This document shows, in pieces, positions 35,483-45,897 of a DNA stretch of 60,700 bases. Origin of the DNA: Azonexus sp. (GTDB taxonomy: Bacteria; Pseudomonadota; Gammaproteobacteria; Burkholderiales; Rhodocyclaceae). Within the stretch, counting starts at the first letter, position 1. Every line of letters begins with the position of its first letter. The position numbers and the translations under genes are program-made. Below the pieces are notes generated by a model. That model had not been told where the DNA came from. It saw only the letters and a program-made list of their open reading frames with translations, and did no database searches. Location: NCBI GenBank assembly GCA_030691385.1, contig JAUYEI010000008.1, positions 1-60,700 on the forward strand, written 5' to 3'.

Positions 35483-36601
35483 TCAGCCAAGCAGAATCAG
35501 GTTGTCGCGGTGAATGAATTCCGGTTCGTCGACATAGCCGAGGATCGCTTCAATTTCCGCAGTTGATTTTCGCGTAATCAGGCGTGCTTCGCCGCTGCCG
35601 TAGTTGCACAGGCCGCGCGCGATTTCGCAGCCATCCGGGCTGATGCAGGCGACGGCCGAGCCGCGCTCGAATTCGCCTTCGGCGGCGATGACACCAATCG
35701 GCAACAGGCTTTTTCCGGCTTTCAGGGCGTTGACCGCGCCATCGTCGAGTTGCAGGCGCCCGGCGAGTTGAAGGTGGTCGGCCAGCCATTGTTTGCGGGC
35801 AGCCAGCGGTTGGGTTTGCGAGACGAGCAGGGTGCCGACTGGCTCACCGGCGGCCAAACGGATGATTGGATCGATTTCGCGGCCGCTGGCGATGGCGGTG
35901 TGGGCGCCGCTGCGGGCGGCGCGTTTGGCGGCGATGACCTTGGTGATCATGCCGCCGGTGCCGATGCGCGTGCCGGCACCGCCGGCCATGGCTTCGAGCG
36001 ATTCGTCGCCAGCCGTGGCTTCGCTGATCAGCGTGGCGTTGGGGTCTTTGCGCGGGTCGGCGGTGAACAGGCCGATCTGGTCGGTCAGGATGATCAGGGC
36101 ATCGGCTTCGATCAGGTTGGCGACCAGGGCGCCCAGCGTGTCGTTGTCGCCGAACTTGATTTCATCGGTGACGACGGTGTCGTTCTCGTTGATGATCGGC
36201 ACGACGCCGAGTTCGAGCAGGGTGGTCAGCGTCGAGCGGGCGTTGAGGTAGCGCTTGCGGTCGGCGAGGTCGTCGTGGGTGAGCAGGATTTGTGCGGTGT
36301 GCAGGCCGTGCTTGTTGAAAGCGGCCTCGTAGGCTTCGACCAGGCCGGCCTGGCCGACGGCTGCGGCGGCCTGCTTCTCATGCACGGTCTTCGGCCGGCG
36401 GCCCCAGCCCAGGCGCTGCACGCCGCAAGCGACGGCGCCGGAGGAAACGAGCACGACTTGCTTGTCATGCGCGCGCAGCACGGCGATTTGCCGGGCCCAG
36501 TCTTCGATGGCGGCGAGGTCGAGGCCGGCGCCGTTGTTGGTGACGAGCGCCGAGCCGACTTTGACGACGAGGCGTTTGGCGGTGGCGAGACGGGTGGTCA
36601 T
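35483..36601 (-). CDS. proB: Glutamate 5-kinase
   Basis: 372 residues, first enzyme of proline synthesis, phosphorylating glutamate. The amino-acid kinase domain shows [57 protein letters not shown] and the [15 protein letters not shown] loop; a C-terminal PUA domain follows ([20 protein letters not shown]). The length is the normal two-domain size. The ATG at 36601 overlaps the hepT stop by four bases (ATGA), so translation is coupled to the toxin gene, which is unusual. Confidence 0.95.
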   Translation of the reverse strand: MTTRLATAKRLVVKVGSALVTNNGAGLDLAAIEDWARQIAVLRAHDKQVVLVSSGAVACGVQRLGWGRRPKTVHEKQAAAAVGQAGLVEAYEAAFNKHGLHTAQILLTHDDLADRKRYLNARSTLTTLLELGVVPIINENDTVVTDEIKFGDNDTLGALVANLIEADALIILTDQIGLFTADPRKDPNATLISEATAGDESLEAMAGGAGTRIGTGGMITKVIAAKRAARSGAHTAIASGREIDPIIRLAAGEPVGTLLVSQTQPLAARKQWLADHLQLAGRLQLDDGAVNALKAGKSLLPIGVIAAEGEFERGSAVACISPDGCEIARGLCNYGSGEARLITRKSTAEIEAILGYVDEPEFIHRDNLILLG

Positions 36602-36942
36602 GGTTGTGCTTCGAGGTGTTCGGAGAGCGCCTGGCGTAGCGGGCGCAGGTGCTGATTCAGGATGCCCCAGATCAGTTGGTGATCCAGGCCAAGATATTCG
36701 TGGGCGTGCTGGTTTCGGAATCCGGCAATCTGACGCCAGCGAATGGCAGGGTGGGTGCTTTCCAGCGGTTCGATGCCGTAATCCTTGAAGGACTGTCCGA
36801 CGACTTCGAGGTTGCGCAAAAGTGCATTGCGGATGATGCGGTTTTCCAGGAAATCACGTTTGTCGAGCGACAGTAGTTGTTCGGTAATGAAGTCGATGCA
36901 ATCAAGCGCGTGTATTAGAAAGATACGCCGGTCCGTCGTCAT
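36598..36942 (-). CDS. hepT: HepT-family toxin (HEPN RNase fold)
   Basis: A 114-residue HEPN-domain protein (DUF86). The defining R-x4-H-x-Y motif is present as RNQHAHEY near residue 78, within [19 protein letters not shown]. It is the toxin partner of the MntA nucleotidyltransferase, which sits directly upstream. In characterised pairs MntA adds AMP to the Tyr of this motif. Its ATG overlaps the mntA stop by four bases, and its own stop overlaps proB by four bases. Confidence 0.9.
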   Translation of the reverse strand: MTTDRRIFLIHALDCIDFITEQLLSLDKRDFLENRIIRNALLRNLEVVGQSFKDYGIEPLESTHPAIRWRQIAGFRNQHAHEYLGLDHQLIWGILNQHLRPLRQALSEHLEAQP

Positions 36943-37229
36943 ATCGGACGCGCTTCGTTGAGAATGCGGTTTTTTAGATAGGGAGACAACCCACCATCCG
37001 AAACGACATCAACCGCGAGCCCCAGCAATTTTTCCGCGTCTTCCTTTAGGTCAATCAGGTCAAAGAGCGAGGCGCCATCACGAAAATGAACCAGTAGGTC
37101 GAGGTCGCTTTGCTCGTTGGCTTCGCCGCGTGCTACCGAGCCGAAAACGCGGACATTTTCAGCTTTACATCGGTCGGCGAGGGCAATCAATGCCTCTCTT
37201 TTGTCGCGAAGTTGTTCGAGTGTCAGCAT
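36939..37229 (-). CDS. mntA: MntA-family minimal nucleotidyltransferase antitoxin
   Basis: A 96-residue nucleotidyltransferase with the G-S-x10-D-x-D motif as GSVARGEANEQSDLDLL at residues ~31-47, followed by VHFRDGASLFDLIDL and the downstream LAVDVVSDGG, which supplies the third acidic residue. It would AMPylate and neutralise HepT. ATG 37229 lies two bases after the obg stop codon, so the pair is inserted inside the obg-proB transcript rather than carrying its own leader. Confidence 0.9.
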   Translation of the reverse strand: MLTLEQLRDKREALIALADRCKAENVRVFGSVARGEANEQSDLDLLVHFRDGASLFDLIDLKEDAEKLLGLAVDVVSDGGLSPYLKNRILNEARPI

Positions 37230-37231
37230 GT

Positions 37232-38442
<1,211 letters not shown>

Positions 38443-38462
38443 TGCAATTCCGCCAGTCCGAT

Positions 38463-38726
38463 TTATTCGGCAGCCGGAACGATGGTCACCACGCGGCGCT
38501 TTTTCAAGCCCTTGATGGAGAACTGAACCACGCCGTCCTTGAGTGCGAACAGGGTGTGATCCTTGCCGCAGCCGACGTTGTCGCCCGGGTGGAATTCGGT
38601 ACCGCGCTGGCGAACGATGATGTTGCCAGCCAGGATGAATTGACCGCCGTAGCGCTTGACGCCCAGTCGTTGGGCTTGTGAGTCGCGGCCGTTACGTGAA
38701 CTGCCGCCTGCTTTCTTGTGTGCCAT
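38463..38726 (-). CDS. rpmA: 50S ribosomal protein L27
   Basis: 87 residues, a ribosomal protein near the peptidyl-transferase centre. The N-terminus [20 protein letters not shown] and the following [20 protein letters not shown] are invariant features; the body [18 protein letters not shown] also fits. No N-terminal extension of the Firmicutes type. It lies 17 bases after rplU with AGGAGC at its start. Confidence 0.98.
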   Translation of the reverse strand: MAHKKAGGSSRNGRDSQAQRLGVKRYGGQFILAGNIIVRQRGTEFHPGDNVGCGKDHTLFALKDGVVQFSIKGLKKRRVVTIVPAAE

Positions 38727-38743
38727 TTATTAGCTCCTTGAAC

Positions 38744-39055
38744 TTAAGCCGCGATCGCGTCGATGCGCAATTCGGTGTAGTTCTGACGATGGCCTTGATG
38801 CTTCTGGTAATGCTTGCGACGACGCATCTTGAAGATCTTGACCTTGTCGTGGCGGCCGTGGGAAATCACGGTGGCTTTGACGGTGGCGCCAGCAAGGAAG
38901 GGAGCGCCGATCTTTACCGACTCGCCTTCGCCTGCCATGAGGACCTGGTCGAGAGTAACTTCTGCGCCAACGTCTGCCGGTATCTGTTCTACTTTAAGTT
39001 TTAGACCATTGGTAACGCGATACTGCTTACCGCCGGTTTTTATGACCGCATACAT
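38744..39055 (-). CDS. rplU: 50S ribosomal protein L21
   Basis: 103 residues; binds 23S rRNA in the 50S subunit. Recognised from the N-terminus [20 protein letters not shown], the middle [12 protein letters not shown] and the basic C-terminal [19 protein letters not shown] segment. First gene of the rplU-rpmA-obg-(mntA-hepT)-proB cluster, driven by a strong promoter at 39104-39131. Confidence 0.98.
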   Translation of the reverse strand: MYAVIKTGGKQYRVTNGLKLKVEQIPADVGAEVTLDQVLMAGEGESVKIGAPFLAGATVKATVISHGRHDKVKIFKMRRRKHYQKHQGHRQNYTELRIDAIAA

Positions 39056-39103
39056 GGGTTGGACTCCGAAAATAAATCTAAAGGGTGCTACAAAGAACCG
39101 CGC

Positions 39104-39131
39104 ATTATACGGAAATTCTCTGACAAGTCAA
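39104..39131 (-). promoter_or_regulatory. Sigma-70 promoter of the rplU operon
   Basis: On the minus strand, TTGACT (complement of 39126-39131) and TATAAT (complement of 39104-39109) are separated by 16 bases, a near-consensus promoter. The start of rplU lies about 48 bases downstream of the -10. Confidence 0.85.
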
Positions 39132-39184
39132 AGCCTTGTCGAGGGGCTGTGGTAAACTGCCGGTCTTTGAAAAAAGGAGTTCCC

Positions 39185-39529
39185 ATGGCTGAAATCACCA
39201 CCGCCTCCGGGCTGGTCTATGAAGATACCGTCGTCGGCGAAGGCGCCGAGGCCAAGGCCGGCCAGCAGGTCAGCGTGCATTACACGGGCTGGCTGACCAA
39301 TGGCAGCAAGTTCGATTCGAGCAAGGATCGCAACGACCCCTTCGAGTTTTCGCTCGGCATGCGCCAGGTTATCGGCGGCTGGGACGAAGGCGTCCAGGGC
39401 ATGAAGATCGGCGGCACGCGCAAGCTGACCATTCCGCCGGAACTCGGCTATGGCGCACGCGGCGCTGGCGGCGTTATTCCGCCGAATGCAACGCTGGTTT
39501 TCGAGGTTGAACTCCTCGGTCTGCGATGA
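39185..39529 (+). CDS. FKBP-type peptidyl-prolyl isomerase
   Basis: 114 residues forming a single FKBP domain, which catalyses cis-trans isomerisation of proline bonds. Visible: [62 protein letters not shown] and FEVELLGL. No signal peptide, so cytoplasmic. ATG 39185 follows AAGGAG. Its stop overlaps the pseudouridine synthase start by four bases (ATGA). Confidence 0.95.
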   Translation: MAEITTASGLVYEDTVVGEGAEAKAGQQVSVHYTGWLTNGSKFDSSKDRNDPFEFSLGMRQVIGGWDEGVQGMKIGGTRKLTIPPELGYGARGAGGVIPPNATLVFEVELLGLR

Positions 39530-40725
39530 GCGGTTCCGACAGGGATTCACGTCCGAAGCGGCCGTCGAGCGACGCCGCTGCTGACGACCCGTGGGCAAAA
39601 TGGCGCAAGCCGGATGCCCCGGCGGCTGAGGCCGAGCCGAAAAAGGCGTTTCGGCGCGATGCCACGGTCAACCCGGAAAAACGGCCAAAAACGAAATCGT
39701 TCGAGGCTGCTCCGGCGCGGGCTGAGCGCGTTGAGGCGCCGGTTGAATTAAGCGAAGAAGCGCCGGCCTTGCCGGAAGGGACGCTGGGCGTTCGTCGTTC
39801 GGCAATGCCTTCGCCGCGGGCGATTAATAAGAAGCCGCTGCGTGGCGGCTCTTCGCTGCGCAAACCGTCGGCACCGAAGGCGGCGCCGGTTGCACCGGCT
39901 GCTCCGGCCGAGTGGAGCGTCAAGGCGGATCGTCCGGAGCGGGCTGCCAAGGCGGCACCGGTGGTTCGCGCTCCCGTCGTGCGCGAAGGTCCGCCGCCGG
40001 AAGGGGTGCGTTTGTCCAGGGTGATGTCGGAGCGTGGCATGTGTTCGCGGCGCGAGGCGGATCTGTGGATCGAGCGCGGCTGGGTGTTTGTCGATGGCGA
40101 GCGGGTCAGCGAACTGGGTTCGCGGATCGATCAGAACGCCGAGGTGGCGATCTCGAAAGAGGCCAAGTTCGATCAGGCCAAGCAGGTCACGGTTCTGTTG
40201 AACAAGCCGGTCGGTTATGTCTCCGGCCAGCCGGAACCGGGCTTTACGCCGGCGATTACCTTGATCACGCTGGAAAATCAGGTCAAGCAGTCGGGAGACC
40301 CGGAGTTCAAGCCGTGGATGCTGCGCAGTCTGGCGCCGTCCGGTCGGTTGGATATCGATTCAACCGGTTTGCTGGTGCTGACCCAGGACGGCCGTGTCGC
40401 CAAGAAGCTGATCGGCGACGATAGCCAGGTTGAAAAGGAATACCTGGTACGCGTCGCTGGCGAGATGATCAAGGGCGGCCTGGATTTGTTGAACCATGGC
40501 CTTGAGCTGGATGGTCAGGCGCTCAAGCCGGCGCGGGTCAAGCAACTCAACGAGGACCAGCTGCACTTCATCCTGAAGGAAGGCAAGAAGCGCCAGATTC
40601 GCCGGATGTGCGAACTGGTCGGCTTGCGTGTCATCGGGCTGAAGCGGGTGCGCATTGGCCGGGTCAGGCTCGGTGAGCTGGAAATCGGTCAGTGGCGGTT
40701 CTTGCGGGCTGACGAGGCATTTTGA
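39526..40725 (+). CDS. rRNA pseudouridine synthase (RsuA/RluB/RluF family)
   Basis: 399 residues. A disordered Ala/Pro/Lys/Arg-rich N-terminal extension of ~155 residues precedes an S4 domain ([21 protein letters not shown]) and the catalytic domain, with the active-site Asp in [17 protein letters not shown], and the C-terminal [20 protein letters not shown]. It would modify a uridine in 23S or 16S rRNA. Residues ~45-58 ([13 protein letters not shown]) are encoded by an in-frame ACGGTCAACC-type element. The coupled FKBP gene suggests ribosome-linked folding, though this is only context. Confidence 0.9.
   Translation: MSGSDRDSRPKRPSSDAAADDPWAKWRKPDAPAAEAEPKKAFRRDATVNPEKRPKTKSFEAAPARAERVEAPVELSEEAPALPEGTLGVRRSAMPSPRAINKKPLRGGSSLRKPSAPKAAPVAPAAPAEWSVKADRPERAAKAAPVVRAPVVREGPPPEGVRLSRVMSERGMCSRREADLWIERGWVFVDGERVSELGSRIDQNAEVAISKEAKFDQAKQVTVLLNKPVGYVSGQPEPGFTPAITLITLENQVKQSGDPEFKPWMLRSLAPSGRLDIDSTGLLVLTQDGRVAKKLIGDDSQVEKEYLVRVAGEMIKGGLDLLNHGLELDGQALKPARVKQLNEDQLHFILKEGKKRQIRRMCELVGLRVIGLKRVRIGRVRLGELEIGQWRFLRADEAF
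39661..39699 (+). repeat. ACGGTCAACC-type element, copy 8
   Basis: GCCACGGTCAACCCGGAAAA, then ACGGCCAAAAACGAAATCG, in frame within the disordered N-terminal part of the pseudouridine synthase. Confidence 0.85.
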
Positions 40726-40754
40726 TTTTGGGCCAAATTTCCGGTTGACCGTGG
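40723..40754 (-). repeat. ACGGTCAACC-type element, copy 9
   Basis: Reverse copy beginning in the stop codon of the pseudouridine synthase (TGATTTTGGGCCAAATTTCC, then GGTTGACCGTGG). Confidence 0.85.
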
Positions 40755-40770
40755 AAGTGGTCAAGCCAAC

Positions 40771-40810
40771 AAAAACGCCGGCCGGTTTTTAACCGGGCCG
40801 GCGTTTTTGT
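40771..40810. terminator. Bidirectional terminator
   Basis: Stem AAAAACGCCGGCC / GGCCGGCGTTTTT with an 11-base loop; A- and T-runs on both sides suit the convergent pseudouridine synthase and hydratase transcripts. Confidence 0.85.
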
Positions 40811-40826
40811 TGGGGTGCAGCCGGAA

Positions 40827-41264
40827 TCAGGCGGTGCCGGTCGGTGCGGCGGCGCGGACCGGCGGCATCATCTGGCATTCGCCGTCGATGACGGTCTTGC
40901 CGGCGACGGTGCACACGGTGTCGAGAACGACGCGGTTCTTGGCGACATTGACTTCGCGGACGGTGACGGTGGCGGTGACCGTATCGCCCGGGCGAACCGG
41001 GGCCTTGAACTTGAGCGTCTGCGACAGGTAGATGGTGCCGGCGCCGGGCAGCTTGTTGGCCAGCACGGCGGAAATGAAGCCGGCCGACAGCATGCCGTGG
41101 GCGATGCGGCCGCCGAACATCGTGGTCTTGGCGTATTCCTCGTCGAGGTGGGCCGGATTGACGTCGGTGGAGATGCCGGCGAACAGGATGATGTCGGCTT
41201 CGGTGACGGTCTTGGCAATACTGGCGGACATGCCGGGTTGCAGTTGGTCGATGTGATACGCCAT
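40827..41264 (-). CDS. MaoC-type (R)-specific enoyl-CoA hydratase
   Basis: 145 residues, hot-dog fold. The hydratase dyad D-x4-H is seen as STDVNPAHLDEEYA near residue 34, with the following FGGRIAHGMLSAGFISAVL helix. PhaJ-type enzymes of this size provide (R)-3-hydroxyacyl-CoA for polyhydroxyalkanoate synthesis, which fits the phasin at 13 kb, but a role in fatty-acid or ethylmalonyl-CoA metabolism is equally possible. Confidence 0.85.
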   Translation of the reverse strand: MAYHIDQLQPGMSASIAKTVTEADIILFAGISTDVNPAHLDEEYAKTTMFGGRIAHGMLSAGFISAVLANKLPGAGTIYLSQTLKFKAPVRPGDTVTATVTVREVNVAKNRVVLDTVCTVAGKTVIDGECQMMPPVRAAAPTGTA

Positions 41265-41315
41265 GGCTGGGATCCTTGCGTGGTTTATTGAAATTGGAAG
41301 CGGAACTTTAGCACG

Positions 41316-42515
41316 TCATTCTGTCCGCAATGCTTCAACGGGGTCGAGCCGCGCCGCGTTGCGGGCCGGCAGGACGCCGGCGGCGAGGCCGATGGCGATG
41401 GCGATGCCTTCGGCGAGCAGGACGAAACTGAGTGGCGTGTGCACCGGCAGGGCGGGTAGCGCGAAGTGGATCAACTGGGCGAGTCCGATGCCGAGAATCA
41501 GGCCAAACAGTCCGCCGAGCGCCGACAGGGCGACGGCTTCGCCGAGGAAAAGGGTGAGGATGCTCCGCCGCGGCGCGCCGAGGGCGACGAGCAGGCCGAT
41601 TTCGCCGGTCCGTTCGGTGACGGCGATGGTCATGATGGTGACGATGCCGACGCCGCCAACCAGCAGCGAGATGCCGCCCAACGCGCCGACGGCCATGGTC
41701 AGCACGTTGAGGATGTTGGACAGCGTTTTGAGCATCTCTTCCTGCGTCACGATGGTGAAATCCTCGCGGCCGTGGCGGTCGATCAGGTGCGTCTTGACGC
41801 GGCTGGCGACGAGGGCCGACGGGATGCCTTCCTCGGCGGCGATGTTGATTTCATCGACGCCTTCGCGGTTGAACAACTCCTGGGCGCGGGCCGTCGGCAC
41901 GAAGGCGGTGTCGTCGAGGTCGATGCCGAGGAATTGCCCTTTCGGCGCCAGCACGCCGATGATCCGGAAATGCAGGCCGCCGACGCGCAGGCGCTGGCCG
42001 AGCGGGTTCTCGCTGCCGAACAGTTCGGTTTTGAGCTTCGAGCCGAGGACGACGAAGGCGCGGGCGCTGCCTTCATCGTCAGCCGGCAGGAACTGGCCGC
42101 TTTGCACGGTCGACCGGAAAATTTGCGGTAATTTGGAATTGACGCCGTAGATCAGCGTCCGTCGTGTCCGGCCATTGCCTTCGACTTCGGCGTTGCCGCG
42201 CACGTTGGGCGTGACGGCGACGATGTGCGGCAGGCGTTCGAGCGACTTGGCGTCGTCGAGCGACAGCGGCCGGGCGCTCGACGGCAGGCCGGACGGCGAG
42301 CCGCCGGTCTTCGTCTTGCCGGGGGCGACGGTGATGACGTTGGTCCCGAACTGGCTGAATTCGCCGAGCACAAAACGGTGGATGCCTTCGCCGATCGAGG
42401 TGAGCAGGATGACCGCCGCGATGCCGACGGCGATGCCGAGCAGGGTCAGGAAACTGCGCAGGCGCTGGGCGGTGATGGCGCGGACGGCGAGCTGGAGGGA
42501 ATCGGCGGCGAGCAT
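41316..42515 (-). CDS. MacB-like ABC transporter permease (second)
   Basis: 399 residues: an N-terminal membrane helix (FLTLLGIAVGIAAVILLTSIG), a large periplasmic domain, and three C-terminal FtsX-type helices (LLVGGVGIVTIMTIAVTERTGEIGLLVALGA, LGGLFGLILGIGLAQLI, IAIAIGLAAGVLPARNAA). This is the topology of MacB/LolCE mechanotransmission transporters. It begins two bases after the first permease. Two different permeases served by one ATPase imply a heterodimer, unlike homodimeric MacB. The operon's last gene. Confidence 0.88.
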   Translation of the reverse strand: MLAADSLQLAVRAITAQRLRSFLTLLGIAVGIAAVILLTSIGEGIHRFVLGEFSQFGTNVITVAPGKTKTGGSPSGLPSSARPLSLDDAKSLERLPHIVAVTPNVRGNAEVEGNGRTRRTLIYGVNSKLPQIFRSTVQSGQFLPADDEGSARAFVVLGSKLKTELFGSENPLGQRLRVGGLHFRIIGVLAPKGQFLGIDLDDTAFVPTARAQELFNREGVDEINIAAEEGIPSALVASRVKTHLIDRHGREDFTIVTQEEMLKTLSNILNVLTMAVGALGGISLLVGGVGIVTIMTIAVTERTGEIGLLVALGAPRRSILTLFLGEAVALSALGGLFGLILGIGLAQLIHFALPALPVHTPLSFVLLAEGIAIAIGLAAGVLPARNAARLDPVEALRTE

Positions 42516-42517
42516 GG

Positions 42518-43726
42518 CTAGTGTTTCATCAAGGCCTGCACCGGGTCGAGCCGGGCGGCGCGGCGGGCTGGCATGACGCCGAAGATGAGGCCGGTGGCCA
42601 AAGCCGTGCTCAAGCCGGCGATGACCGCCCAGTCCGGCGGGTAGGCGGGAAAGACCGGGAAGAACTGGCGCAGCGCAAAGGCGCCGAGCTGGCCGAGCAG
42701 ATAGCCGACCAGGGCGCCGACCGCGGAGAGCATGGCGGCTTCGGCCAGGAAAGCCAGGCGGATGGTCCGGGAAGTGGCACCGAGCGCCTTGAGCAGGCCG
42801 ATTTCGCCGGTGCGCTGGGTGACGGCGACGAGCATGACGTTCATGACCAGAATGCCGGCCACGGCCAGGCTGATCGCGGCGATCCCCGCCACGGCCAGGG
42901 TCAGCGCGCCGAGCAGCTTGTCGAAGGTGGCGAGCACGGCGTCCTGGGTGATGACGGTAACGTCTTCTTCGCCGCGGTGGCGCTGCTTGAGCGTTTCCAT
43001 CACCTGGTCCTTGGTGCCCGGGATGGCATCGCGGCTGTTGGCCTCGATCATGATGCGGAACAGCGTGTTGGAGTTGAACATGGCCTGAGCCAGCGAAACG
43101 GGCACGATGACCAGTTCGTCGGTATTCAGGCCGAGCCCCTGACCGGTCGATTTGAGCACGCCGACGATGCGCAGGCGACGGTCGCCGACGCGGACGAGCT
43201 GGCCGATGGCCGGGGTGTTGCCGAACATTTCCTCACGAATCTTGGCGCCGATCACGGCGACCGACGAGCCGCGGTTCCAGTCCTCTTCCGGCAGCCCTTG
43301 TCCCTGAGCGATTTCGAAATTGCGGATCGGGATGAATTCGGCTGTCGAGCCGGCGACCATCACTTCGCGCAGCTTGCCGCCGTAATTGATTTCCGATGTG
43401 CCGACGGCGAGCGGGGCGACGCGGCGGACGCCGGGCAGGCGACGCAGGCTGCCGGCGTCGTCGATGGTCAGATCGCGCGGCGTGCTGGTGATGGCGTTGG
43501 CCGGGTTGAAGCCGCCGGTACCCGAGCGGCCGGGCAGGACGATGATCAGGTTGGTGCCGAGTGAGGAAAACTGGCCGACGACGTAGCGCCGCGCGCCGTC
43601 GCCGAGCGCCGTCAGGATGACGACGGCGGCGACGCCGATCGACATGGCCAACACCGAGAGCGTCGTACGCATCGGATAGCCGGTGGCGGCATCGCGGGCG
43701 AAGCGCAGGGTGTCAGCTAGGCGCAT
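42518..43726 (-). CDS. MacB-like ABC transporter permease (first)
   Basis: 402 residues, same topology: N-terminal helix (LSVLAMSIGVAAVVILTALG), periplasmic domain (GQFSSLGTNLIIVLPGRSG), C-terminal FtsX domain (VMNVMLVAVTQRTGEIGLLKALGATSR, MLSAVGALVGYLLGQLG). About one third identical by eye to its neighbour. The E-I-G-L motif in the cytoplasmic coupling helix contacts the ATPase. The start at ATG 43726 lies 31 bases after the ATPase stop. Confidence 0.88.
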   Translation of the reverse strand: MRLADTLRFARDAATGYPMRTTLSVLAMSIGVAAVVILTALGDGARRYVVGQFSSLGTNLIIVLPGRSGTGGFNPANAITSTPRDLTIDDAGSLRRLPGVRRVAPLAVGTSEINYGGKLREVMVAGSTAEFIPIRNFEIAQGQGLPEEDWNRGSSVAVIGAKIREEMFGNTPAIGQLVRVGDRRLRIVGVLKSTGQGLGLNTDELVIVPVSLAQAMFNSNTLFRIMIEANSRDAIPGTKDQVMETLKQRHRGEEDVTVITQDAVLATFDKLLGALTLAVAGIAAISLAVAGILVMNVMLVAVTQRTGEIGLLKALGATSRTIRLAFLAEAAMLSAVGALVGYLLGQLGAFALRQFFPVFPAYPPDWAVIAGLSTALATGLIFGVMPARRAARLDPVQALMKH

Positions 43727-43751
43727 GGGGTGGGCGCGAAAAAGGACATTC

Positions 43752-43787
43752 CCACGGTCAACCGGAAATTTCGGCCAAATTTGAAAT
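43752..43787 (+). repeat. ACGGTCAACC-type element, copy 10
   Basis: CCACGGTCAACCGGAAATTT, then CGGCCAAATTTGAAAT. Read on the minus strand it encodes the last ~9 residues (SNLAEISG) and the TGA stop of the ATPase gene. Confidence 0.85.
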
Positions 43788-44471
43788 GTTGGCGGTGCGT
43801 GAATCCGCCTTCAGCCGCCCGTCCTCCATGACCAACTGGCGCCGGGCGCGGGCGCCCATGCCCTGATCGTGGGTGACGACGATCAGCGTGACGCCCTTGG
43901 CATTGAGCGCTTCGAGCAGATTGACCACCTCTTCGCCGGTATGGCGGTCGAGGTTGCCGGTCGGTTCGTCGGCGAGAATCAGCGCCGGCTGCATGATCGT
44001 GGCGCGGGCGATGGCGACGCGCTGGCGCTGGCCGCCGGAAAGCTGGTCTGGCTTGTGATCGGCCCGGTTTTCCAGGCCGAAATCCTTGAGCGCCTGGGCG
44101 ACGCGCTTGTTGCGTTCGGCTGCAGGGATGCCGGCCAGCGTCATCGGCAGCGCGATGTTCTCGGCGGCAGTTAGGCGCGGCACGAGGTGAAAGCTCTGGA
44201 AAACGAAGCCGATGCGTGTGCTGCGCACGGTGGCCTGCTCGTCGGGCGACAAGGTCGTCACGTCGCGGCCTTCGAGTTTGTAGGTGCCTTCGTTCGGCCG
44301 GTCGAGCAGGCCGAGGAGATTGAGCAGCGTCGATTTGCCGGAACCGGACGGCCCCATCACGGCAACGTATTCGCCCGCCTCGATCTGCAAATTCAGTCCG
44401 GCCAGCGCGTTGACCGTGGTGTCGCCGAGCAGGAAACGGCGTTGAATGCCTGAGAGTTCGATCAGTGGCAT
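43758..44471 (-). CDS. ABC transporter ATPase, MacB/LolD type
   Basis: 237 residues. Walker [16 protein letters not shown], the LolD/MacB-type insertion [18 protein letters not shown]-loop [17 protein letters not shown], signature [14 protein letters not shown], Walker [13 protein letters not shown] and the His switch in [10 protein letters not shown]. It powers the two permeases that follow in the operon. The C-terminal tail ([12 protein letters not shown]) including the stop codon derives from an ACGGTCAACC-type element. The start is ATG 44471. Confidence 0.92.
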   Translation of the reverse strand: MPLIELSGIQRRFLLGDTTVNALAGLNLQIEAGEYVAVMGPSGSGKSTLLNLLGLLDRPNEGTYKLEGRDVTTLSPDEQATVRSTRIGFVFQSFHLVPRLTAAENIALPMTLAGIPAAERNKRVAQALKDFGLENRADHKPDQLSGGQRQRVAIARATIMQPALILADEPTGNLDRHTGEEVVNLLEALNAKGVTLIVVTHDQGMGARARRQLVMEDGRLKADSRTANISNLAEISG

Positions 44472-44483
44472 AAGAGACAGTGC

Positions 44484-44571
44484 TTGAACCGCAGAGGCGC
44501 AGAGGCACGGAGAGAATCAAAAACGAAAACTGGTCTTGCCTTTCTCTGCGTCTTTGCGTCTCTGCGGTTCA
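44484..44571. repeat. CGCAGAG / CTCTGCG inverted repeat, copy 3
   Basis: TTGAACCGCAGAGGCGCAG at the left and GCGTCTCTGCGGTTC at the right, with ~40 bases between, located in the space between the adaptor and ATPase genes of the exporter operon. Confidence 0.8.
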
Positions 44572-44580
44572 TGTTCTTTT

Positions 44581-45726
44581 TCACTTCTTCGCCTTCTCGT
44601 CTGGCGTCACTTTGGCGCCGGCCTTGACGCCTTCCTTGTCGAGCGAGGTGACGATGCGCTCGCTGGCGGCCAAGCCTTCCAGCACCTCGGTGTATTCCCA
44701 GTTGGCCAGCCCGGTCTTGATCAGTCGCTCTTCGAGCTTGCCGCTGTCGGCGTTGAAAACCAGCACCTTGCCACCTTCCTGGATGGCGGCGGTCGGGATG
44801 CGCAGCACCTGGTCGCGGCCGGCGAGGATGATCTCGACGTCGGCGCTGTAGCCGACGAGCAGCTTGCCGGCGTCGGCCGGTTTTTCGAAGTCGACCTCGA
44901 TATCGACCGTCCGCGCCTGCTTTTCGACGGCGGAAACATAGGGCGCCACCCGGCGGACCTTGCCGGGCAGGACCTTGCCGGGCAGGGCGTCAAGCGTGAT
45001 GCGTACCGGCTGGCCGATCTGGATCTTCGGCGCATCGACCTCGTCCATCGGCGCCTTGACGTAAAGGCAGGAATCATCGATCAGGTCGATGGCCGGTGGC
45101 GTCGGTACGCCTGGCGGCGACGGCGTCGAGTATTCGCCCAGTTCGCCGACGATCTTGGCGACCGTGCCGTCGAAGGGTGCGTAGAGCGCGACGCGGCCCT
45201 GCTCGACACGGGTCGCCTTGAACTTGGCCTCGGCCTGGGCGACGTCGGCCTTGGCCGTATTGCAGGTGGCGCGGCGAACTTCGGCGTCGGTGCGCGCCGC
45301 TTCTTCCCGGCTCGTCGAAACGAAGCCTTTGGCGCGCAGTTCCGATTGTCGTTTTGCCTCTTTTTCCGCGTTGACCGCAGCAATGCAGGCTTCTTCGCCG
45401 CGCTTGGCACTCAGCGTGATCTGCGCCTGGGCCAGCGCCGCATTGGCCTGCTGGTCGTCGTTCCACAGCTTGAGCAGCAACTGGCCCTTCTTGACCTTGT
45501 CGCCTTCCTTGACGTTGAGGTACTCGATGCGCCCGCCGATGATCGTCGACAGCTTGGTCCGCTGGCAGGCCTCAATGGTGCCGGCGCGGGTGTTGGCCAG
45601 CGTCGCCTCGACCTTGCCGGCGACGACTTCCTTGAGCACCACCGGGATCGGTTTCGGCCGGGTGAAAAAGAACAGGCCAAGGCCGATGATGGCGATGACA
45701 GCGACGATGATGGCAATGCGACGCAT
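44581..45726 (-). CDS. MacA-like periplasmic adaptor protein (HlyD/RND-MFP type)
   Basis: 381 residues anchored by an N-terminal helix (IAIIVAVIAIIGLGLFFF). A lipoyl half-motif (GGRIEYLNVKEGDKVKKGQL), an alpha-helical hairpin (ALAQAQITLSAKRGEEACI to TAKADVAQAEAKFKA), the second lipoyl half (LYAPFDGTVAKIVGELGEY) and a beta-barrel (GQPVRITLDALPGKVLPGKV) follow. It bridges the inner-membrane ABC pump and an outer-membrane channel (not encoded here). The hairpin contains an in-frame ACGGTCAACC-like element (AAVNAEKEAKRQS). Start ATG 45726; the frame extends to 45846 without support. Confidence 0.9.
   Translation of the reverse strand: MRRIAIIVAVIAIIGLGLFFFTRPKPIPVVLKEVVAGKVEATLANTRAGTIEACQRTKLSTIIGGRIEYLNVKEGDKVKKGQLLLKLWNDDQQANAALAQAQITLSAKRGEEACIAAVNAEKEAKRQSELRAKGFVSTSREEAARTDAEVRRATCNTAKADVAQAEAKFKATRVEQGRVALYAPFDGTVAKIVGELGEYSTPSPPGVPTPPAIDLIDDSCLYVKAPMDEVDAPKIQIGQPVRITLDALPGKVLPGKVRRVAPYVSAVEKQARTVDIEVDFEKPADAGKLLVGYSADVEIILAGRDQVLRIPTAAIQEGGKVLVFNADSGKLEERLIKTGLANWEYTEVLEGLAASERIVTSLDKEGVKAGAKVTPDEKAKK
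45343..45382 (-). repeat. ACGGTCAACC-type element, copy 11 (diverged)
   Basis: In-frame in the adaptor gene, sense reading GCGGTCAACGCGGAAAAAG, then GGCAAAACGACAATCG with some substitutions from the other copies. Confidence 0.55.
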
Positions 45727-45806
45727 GGTATTTCCCTGTGCAGTGTTACACGCTATTCGGCACATAAAACGGCGCCTTTGCCCCCGTGGCCGCGTTGCAA
45801 ATCCTC

Positions 45807-45826
45807 GCGATACCACTGGGTATCGC
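45807..45826. repeat. Short inverted repeat upstream of the adaptor gene
   Basis: GCGATAC / GTATCGC arms around a 6-base loop, about 80 bases upstream of the adaptor start. Could be an operator or an RNA hairpin in the leader. Confidence 0.35.
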
Positions 45827-45897
45827 TGTGGTTTTCGCCTTGCCACAAGGGCAAATGCATCAGTTTTATCAAGTGCCTCATAGCATGCAACACTACA

